Below, in pieces: positions 60,498-64,000 of a stretch of DNA of 64,000 nucleotides. This DNA is from Streptomyces hoynatensis (lineage in GTDB: Bacteria > Actinomycetota > Actinomycetes > Streptomycetales > Streptomycetaceae): NCBI RefSeq assembly GCF_003626535.1, contig NZ_RBAL01000002.1, positions 1 to 64,000 of the forward strand. The letters are read 5' to 3'. Within the stretch, counting starts at the first letter, position 1, and each line of letters begins with the position of its first letter. The translations under genes were made by a program, and so were the position numbers. A model generated the notes under the pieces. That model saw only the letters and a list, made by a program, of their open reading frames with translations. It made no database searches and was not told where the DNA came from.

Positions 60498-60599
60498 GTT
60501 CGGTGCGGCTCGGGCGTCCGGTGCCGCCCGGTCTCGTCCGGCGCCGCCCGATGCCGCCCGGCTCCGGCCGGTGCGCCGGGGCGTCACGGCGCCGGGGCG

Positions 60600-61820
60600 T
60601 CACGGCGGCGGGGCGAGCCGCACCTCCCCCGCCCCGGCGTAGTCGCGGGCGAAGTCCACGGCGCGCGGGCCGGGTTCGGCCAGGCCACGCAGGTGCGCCA
60701 GGCGCAGTCGCAGCCCGAACTCCCGCTCCGCCGGCTCCGCGGCCTCCCGCGGCAGGTGCAGCAGGCCGAGCAGCCGGTCGGAGAACTCCTGCATCCGCCA
60801 GGTCTCCCGCAGCCGCCGCGCCTCGTACCCGTCGAGCGCGGAGGGGTCGCCCCGCCGGAGGGCGCGGATCAGCGCGTCGGCCAGGTCGGCGGCGTCGGCG
60901 ACCGCGAGGTTGAGCCCCTTGGCCCCCGAGGGGGTGAGCAGGTGCGCCGCGTCCCCGGCCAGGAACACCCGCCCGTGCCGCAGCCGCCCGCGGACCCGGG
61001 CGTGCAGCCGAACCACGCCGGTCTCCAGCAGCCGCAGCACCCGCGGGTCGCCGGGGGCGGGCCGCAGGCGGGCGGCCAGCTCCGCCTGGACGCGTTCCGC
61101 CGGCCAGCGCGCCGGGTCGTCCTCGGGCGGAACCTGCAGGTAGAGCCGGCCGACCGTGCCCGCCCGCGGCATCATCCCGGCGAAGCCGGACTCGTGCAGG
61201 GCGTAGCGCACGCCCTCGACCGGCCGCGACACCTCCGCCAGGACGGTCAGCCAGTCGTAGGGATAACGGCGGCGCACCACCCGGCGCGCCTGCGGGGGAA
61301 AGCACTCCGCGACGATTCCGTGCGCCCCGTCGCACCCCACGAGGTACTCGCACCCGTACGTGCGCTCCGCGCCCCCTTCCGCGACGCGCAGCACCGGCCG
61401 CCCCGTGCCGTCCCGGCCGACGCCGAGGACGGGGGACTCCAGGCGCGCCGGGCCGCCCGCGCGCGCCAGCTCCGCGAGCAGGTCGCCCACCAGCTCCTGC
61501 TGCGGGTACACCCAGTGGCCCGCCCCGCCCGTCAGCGCCCGGTAGTCGACCCTGACCAGCCGGCCGAGGCAGGCGAACTCGCACCAGCCGTGCCGGCTTC
61601 CGCGCGCGTCGAGGCCGGTGGCGAGGCCCTGGGCGCGCAGGTAGCCGGCTATCCGGTGCTCCAGCAGGCCCGCCCTGGCGCGCCGTTCGAGGTGGGCGGC
61701 GGAGAAGCGTTCCCAGACGGCCACCTCGATGCCGGCCCGGCGCAGGACGTTCGCCAGCACCAGCCCCGCGGGCCCCGCCCCGGCGACGGCCACCTCGACG
61801 CGGCGCCCCGCCCCGCTCAC
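60600..61820 (-). CDS. pobA: PobA-type 4-hydroxybenzoate 3-monooxygenase (FAD-dependent)
   Basis: The 406-residue flavoprotein has the FAD-binding GAGPAGLVLANVLRRAGIEV, the DG motif (LVGCDGAHGIVAECF), and the GD motif GDAAHLLTPSGAKGLNLAVAD, which is characteristic of p-hydroxybenzoate hydroxylase. It would convert 4-hydroxybenzoate to protocatechuate with NAD(P)H and O2. The GTG overlaps the stop of the upstream chorismate-lyase-like gene (GTGA). Ring-cleavage genes are absent from the window, so the product may feed biosynthesis or a pathway elsewhere. Confidence 0.88.
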   Translation of the reverse strand: MSGAGRRVEVAVAGAGPAGLVLANVLRRAGIEVAVWERFSAAHLERRARAGLLEHRIAGYLRAQGLATGLDARGSRHGWCEFACLGRLVRVDYRALTGGAGHWVYPQQELVGDLLAELARAGGPARLESPVLGVGRDGTGRPVLRVAEGGAERTYGCEYLVGCDGAHGIVAECFPPQARRVVRRRYPYDWLTVLAEVSRPVEGVRYALHESGFAGMMPRAGTVGRLYLQVPPEDDPARWPAERVQAELAARLRPAPGDPRVLRLLETGVVRLHARVRGRLRHGRVFLAGDAAHLLTPSGAKGLNLAVADAADLADALIRALRRGDPSALDGYEARRLRETWRMQEFSDRLLGLLHLPREAAEPAEREFGLRLRLAHLRGLAEPGPRAVDFARDYAGAGEVRLAPPP

Positions 61821-62410
61821 CCGGCGTCCCCGGCCGGGCGCGCGGCGAGTTCCGCGGGCACCACCCGCGGGTGGAACAGCTCGCTGATCGCCACCAGCGG
61901 CGTCTCGCCGTGCCAGAGCACGTAGGTCTTGTACGCGGCCGGCGCGTCGCCCGCGGCGTCCCAGGGGCGGCGTCCCGCGTCGAGGACGGAACGCCGGTGG
62001 CCGGTGCCCGCGGCGTGCAGGGTCTCGCCGAGGAGCGCCGAGGGGTCGGCCAGGCAGCGGTCGGCGGCCCCGAGGAGGCCCGCCCTGGCGACCACCACGT
62101 TGCGGGACAGGTCACGCCCGTCCCCGGCCGCGAGCACGGAGCGCCGCACGAGGAACTCGTCGGCTTCGCCCGCGCGCAGCAGGGCCGTCGCCCCGAGCGG
62201 CGCCTGGGGGGCGCGGACCAGCCGGTGGTGCGCCCTGCGTACCCGCACGGTCGTGCCCAGCCAGGCGGCGAGCAGCGTGCTGGTCAGGCCGTCGCTGCTC
62301 AGCAGCATTCTGGTGGCGGGACAGGCGAATCGGGCGATGCGCGCGGCAGTGACGGCCGAGGGCCGGTCGGCGAAGTCCGCCGCGGCGGCGGACGGCAGGG
62401 GCAGCAGCAT
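61817..62410 (-). CDS. Chorismate-lyase-like (UbiC/DUF98-type) protein
   Basis: The 197-residue protein shows features of chorismate pyruvate-lyase-like proteins: RMLLSSDGLTSTLLAAWLG near the start, EFLVRRSVLAAGDG, LLGETLHAAG, and the late YVLWHGETPLVAISELFHP whose Glu177 matches the conserved acidic residue of UbiC. This family, including mycobacterial Rv2949c, makes 4-hydroxybenzoate from chorismate. GAGGAAC precedes the ATG. Coupling to the PobA-like gene strongly supports the assignment. Confidence 0.75.
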   Translation of the reverse strand: MLLPLPSAAAADFADRPSAVTAARIARFACPATRMLLSSDGLTSTLLAAWLGTTVRVRRAHHRLVRAPQAPLGATALLRAGEADEFLVRRSVLAAGDGRDLSRNVVVARAGLLGAADRCLADPSALLGETLHAAGTGHRRSVLDAGRRPWDAAGDAPAAYKTYVLWHGETPLVAISELFHPRVVPAELAARPAGDAG

Positions 62411-62724
62411 GGTTCCTCGCGGTCTGCGTCGGTGCCGGCCGGCCGGGCGGCGGCCCGGCCGGGGCACCTCGCGGAAATCGGGGGGCGGTTCAGCAGGGGC
62501 TCGGGCGGTGCGCCGAAGGCATGGCCCCAGCGTGACCCGCGGGCCCCGCGGCCGTGGCCGCCCGCCGCCCGCTTCACCCCATCGGGGGAGTTTGCCGCCG
62601 GGGAGCCTCAACTGGCCGCCGCTCGCGCCGGGTTGCGTCCGGCGGCCGGACGGGCGCCTTTCCCGGCCGCCCACCGGCCGCGCCGAACCCGGCGGATTCC
62701 GGAAGGGGTTCCGGAAAAAAATAC

Positions 62725-62756
62725 ACAACTACCGAGAGTTGTCCGAAAGGTTTCGG
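62725..62756. promoter_or_regulatory. Two adjacent perfect palindromes, candidate operators
   Basis: ACAACT-ACCGAG-AGTTGT (62725-62742) is followed directly by CCGAAA-GG-TTTCGG (62743-62756). The second resembles the CGAAA/TTTCG-type sites known near xylan and cellulose genes in streptomycetes. The position allows control of either divergent gene. Confidence 0.55.
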
Positions 62757-62880
62757 AGCCTCGCGGACCGCGTCCCGCTCTTCCGGGTGCTTCATGACCG
62801 TTTGTGCGGAAAAGGCGCGTCCGGTGTCTGCCGACGGCGGTGGGAGAACGGACAACCTGAGGAGGTTCCTGTCACGCGTG

Positions 62881-62909
62881 TTGTCATGTCCTCGGCGTGT
62901 TCCTACTCT
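62881..62909 (+). promoter_or_regulatory. Promoter of the CE15 esterase gene
   Basis: TTGTCA and TACTCT are separated by 17 bases. Transcription would start near 62916 and give a long C-rich leader before the AGGAGG at 63178-63183. Confidence 0.55.
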
Positions 62910-63189
62910 GAAGGCGCTCCCAGGCCGGCTCCGGCACCCCGCAACCCCCCGCACCACCCCCCGGGTCTCCCTCGGTCTCCCGGGGCTCCCCGGTCCTGCC
63001 GGTCCTTCCGGTCCTTCCGGGGTTCCGCATGTCCGTGCATCCTCCCCGCCCGCCACCACGCCCGCGGCGCCCACCTCCGCCAGCCGAACCGGCCTGTTTC
63101 CCACCATCCTGCGCGCACCGGCAGGTACCCGGCCGACGCCTCGGCAGGGCCGTGCCCGCCGGCCGCGCGCCACCCTCAGGAGGTCCCCC

Positions 63190-64000
63190 ATGCGCTTCCA
63201 CCGATATCGCCCCCGGGTGTGGCTGGCCACGATCTTCGTGGCCCTGGCGAGCCTGGCCTTCGCGAGCCTCGTGCCCGAGGCGGGCGCCGCAGGCAGCCTC
63301 AGGACGGCCGCGGCCACCCCGTTCGCCGACGAGGACGACGGCGCCGACTGCAACGTGCAGCTCCCGGGCTCCACGCCGTCCAGCTCCCTGCTGCCCGACC
63401 CCTTCACCAGGATCGACGGCACCCGCATCACCTCGCGTTCCGACTGGCGGTGCCGGCGGGCGGAGATCAGGGAACTCGCCGAGAGGTACGTCTACGGCGA
63501 GAAGCACAGCGCGCCGCAGAGCGTCACGGGCACGGTCTCCAGGACCGGCATCACCGTCAACGTGTCGGACCAGGGCCGCAGCGCCACCTTCTCCGCGACG
63601 GTCGACCTGCCCAGCGGCACCGGACCCTTCCCGGCCGTCATCGTCTACGGCGGGTTCGGCGCCGACACGGCCGCCATCAAGGCCGCGGGCGCGGCGGTCA
63701 TCAGCTACGACCCCTACGCGGTCGGGGCGGAGGGCACCCCGCGGACCAGCAAGCAGGGCGCCTACTACAGCATCTACGGCTCCTCGAGCAGCACCGGCCT
63801 GCTCATGGCCTGGGCCTGGGGCGTGAGCCGGATCATCGACGTCATCGAGCAGTCGGACGGCAGCATCCTGCGGGCGAACGCCACCGGCGTCACGGGCTGT
63901 TCGCGGTTCGGCAAGGGCGCCTTCGTGGCGGGCGCCTTCGACCAGCGCATCGCCCTCACCATGCCGATCGAGTCGGGCACCGGCGGCGCCCCGATCTTCC
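63190..64000 (+). CDS. Secreted CE15 glucuronoyl methylesterase, truncated by the window end
   Basis: The first 270 residues are present. A signal peptide (WLATIFVALASLAFASLV, cut near AGA 33) is followed by the alpha/beta-hydrolase domain of carbohydrate esterase family 15. Diagnostic are FTRIDGTRITSRSDWRCRRAEIRELAERYVYGEKH, PAVIVYGGFG, the nucleophile motif GCSRFGKGAF with Ser238, and ESGTGGA. CE15 enzymes cut ester bonds between lignin and the glucuronic acid of xylan, which complements the two xylanases in this window. AGGAGG precedes the ATG. Confidence 0.93.
   Translation, partial: MRFHRYRPRVWLATIFVALASLAFASLVPEAGAAGSLRTAAATPFADEDDGADCNVQLPGSTPSSSLLPDPFTRIDGTRITSRSDWRCRRAEIRELAERYVYGEKHSAPQSVTGTVSRTGITVNVSDQGRSATFSATVDLPSGTGPFPAVIVYGGFGADTAAIKAAGAAVISYDPYAVGAEGTPRTSKQGAYYSIYGSSSSTGLLMAWAWGVSRIIDVIEQSDGSILRANATGVTGCSRFGKGAFVAGAFDQRIALTMPIESGTGGAPIF

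Larger units (their letters stand above)
62411..63189. other. Divergent intergenic region, no gene supported
   Basis: The 779 bases between the chorismate-lyase-like gene and the CE15 esterase contain palindromes at 62725-62756, a promoter at 62881-62909 and a C-rich leader of about 270 bases with CCGGTCCTT direct repeats near 62990-63020. Long frames on either strand lack coding signs. Confidence 0.6.

Noticed and set aside
62574..63431. 285-codon minus-strand frame upstream of and overlapping the CE15 gene
   Set aside because: Antisense to the CE15 leader and signal peptide; composition is Gly/Arg-rich without motifs.

Overview
The window is high-GC DNA (about 73-75% by eye, with strongly GC-biased third codon positions) of a Streptomyces-like actinomycete. 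Supporting signs are twin-arginine secreted xylanases, mycothiol-type DinB proteins, many TetR/HxlR/PadR/AraC regulators, several leaderless promoters and Streptomyces-style type VII (ESX) substrate clusters. No rRNA, tRNA, CRISPR array or replication gene is visible. The lack of core genes, the many gene fragments and the abundance of secreted and regulatory genes suggest accessory DNA, for example a chromosome arm.

Layout. 0-2.1 kb: a lower-GC orphan gene, an integrase remnant and a Hint-domain remnant of a polymorphic-toxin locus. 2.1-5.8 kb: NAD(P)-binding protein/TetR pair with twin operators, a membrane protein, 48-bp tandem repeats and an AraC regulator. 5.9-9.2 kb: ESX-type cluster. 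9.4-13.9 kb: hexapeptide acyltransferase fusion, YdeI-like and SRPBCC proteins, a gyrB 3'-end scar, and a MerR-peroxiredoxin fusion coupled to a TetR gene. 14.7-18.6 kb: acetoacetate-decarboxylase-like enzyme, a secreted protein with two aspartic-protease-like halves, GH11 xylanase no. 1 and HxlR. 18.6-23.0 kb: NmrA-like protein, aldo/keto reductase, and a TPR / Cys-rich small protein / membrane protein cluster that may be a conflict system. 23.2-28.7 kb: ECF sigma factor with a membrane partner, a subtilase-like secreted protein lacking its catalytic domain, carbonic anhydrase. 28.7-31.9 kb: Ser/Thr kinase followed by four gene fragments. 31.9-35.4 kb: MarR regulator with a DUF4097 gene and a DrrAB-type ABC exporter. 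35.7-40.5 kb: CatB-like acetyltransferase/TetR, serine hydrolase, IS481 remnant, GH27-like glycosidase. 41-44.6 kb: small genes, a secreted ricin-type lectin, azoreductase/HxlR. 44.9-47.6 kb: second ESX-type substrate pair. 47.8-53.7 kb: DUF899, SDR/XRE pair, anchored beta-sandwich protein, xylanase no. 2, DinB-type protein. 54-60.4 kb: monooxygenase-like protein divergent from an MFS exporter coupled to an ECF sigma factor; PadR with a MacB/FtsX-type ABC transporter. 60.6-62.4 kb: chorismate-lyase-like protein coupled to a PobA-type hydroxylase. 63.2-64 kb: start of a CE15 glucuronoyl esterase, cut by the window edge.

How the genes fit together. Two GH11 xylanases 34 kb apart share a promoter element, leader length and leader hairpin. 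With the CE15 esterase they look like a dispersed glucuronoxylan-degrading set. The chorismate lyase/PobA pair would convert chorismate through 4-hydroxybenzoate to protocatechuate. Many regulators sit next to the gene they probably control, and palindromes are visible in several of the shared promoters. Three places show the same scar: two divergent genes both missing their 5' ends at one junction.

Limits. Everything was read by eye from the sequence and from remembered family features. Family calls without motifs, operator assignments and promoter positions are inferences.
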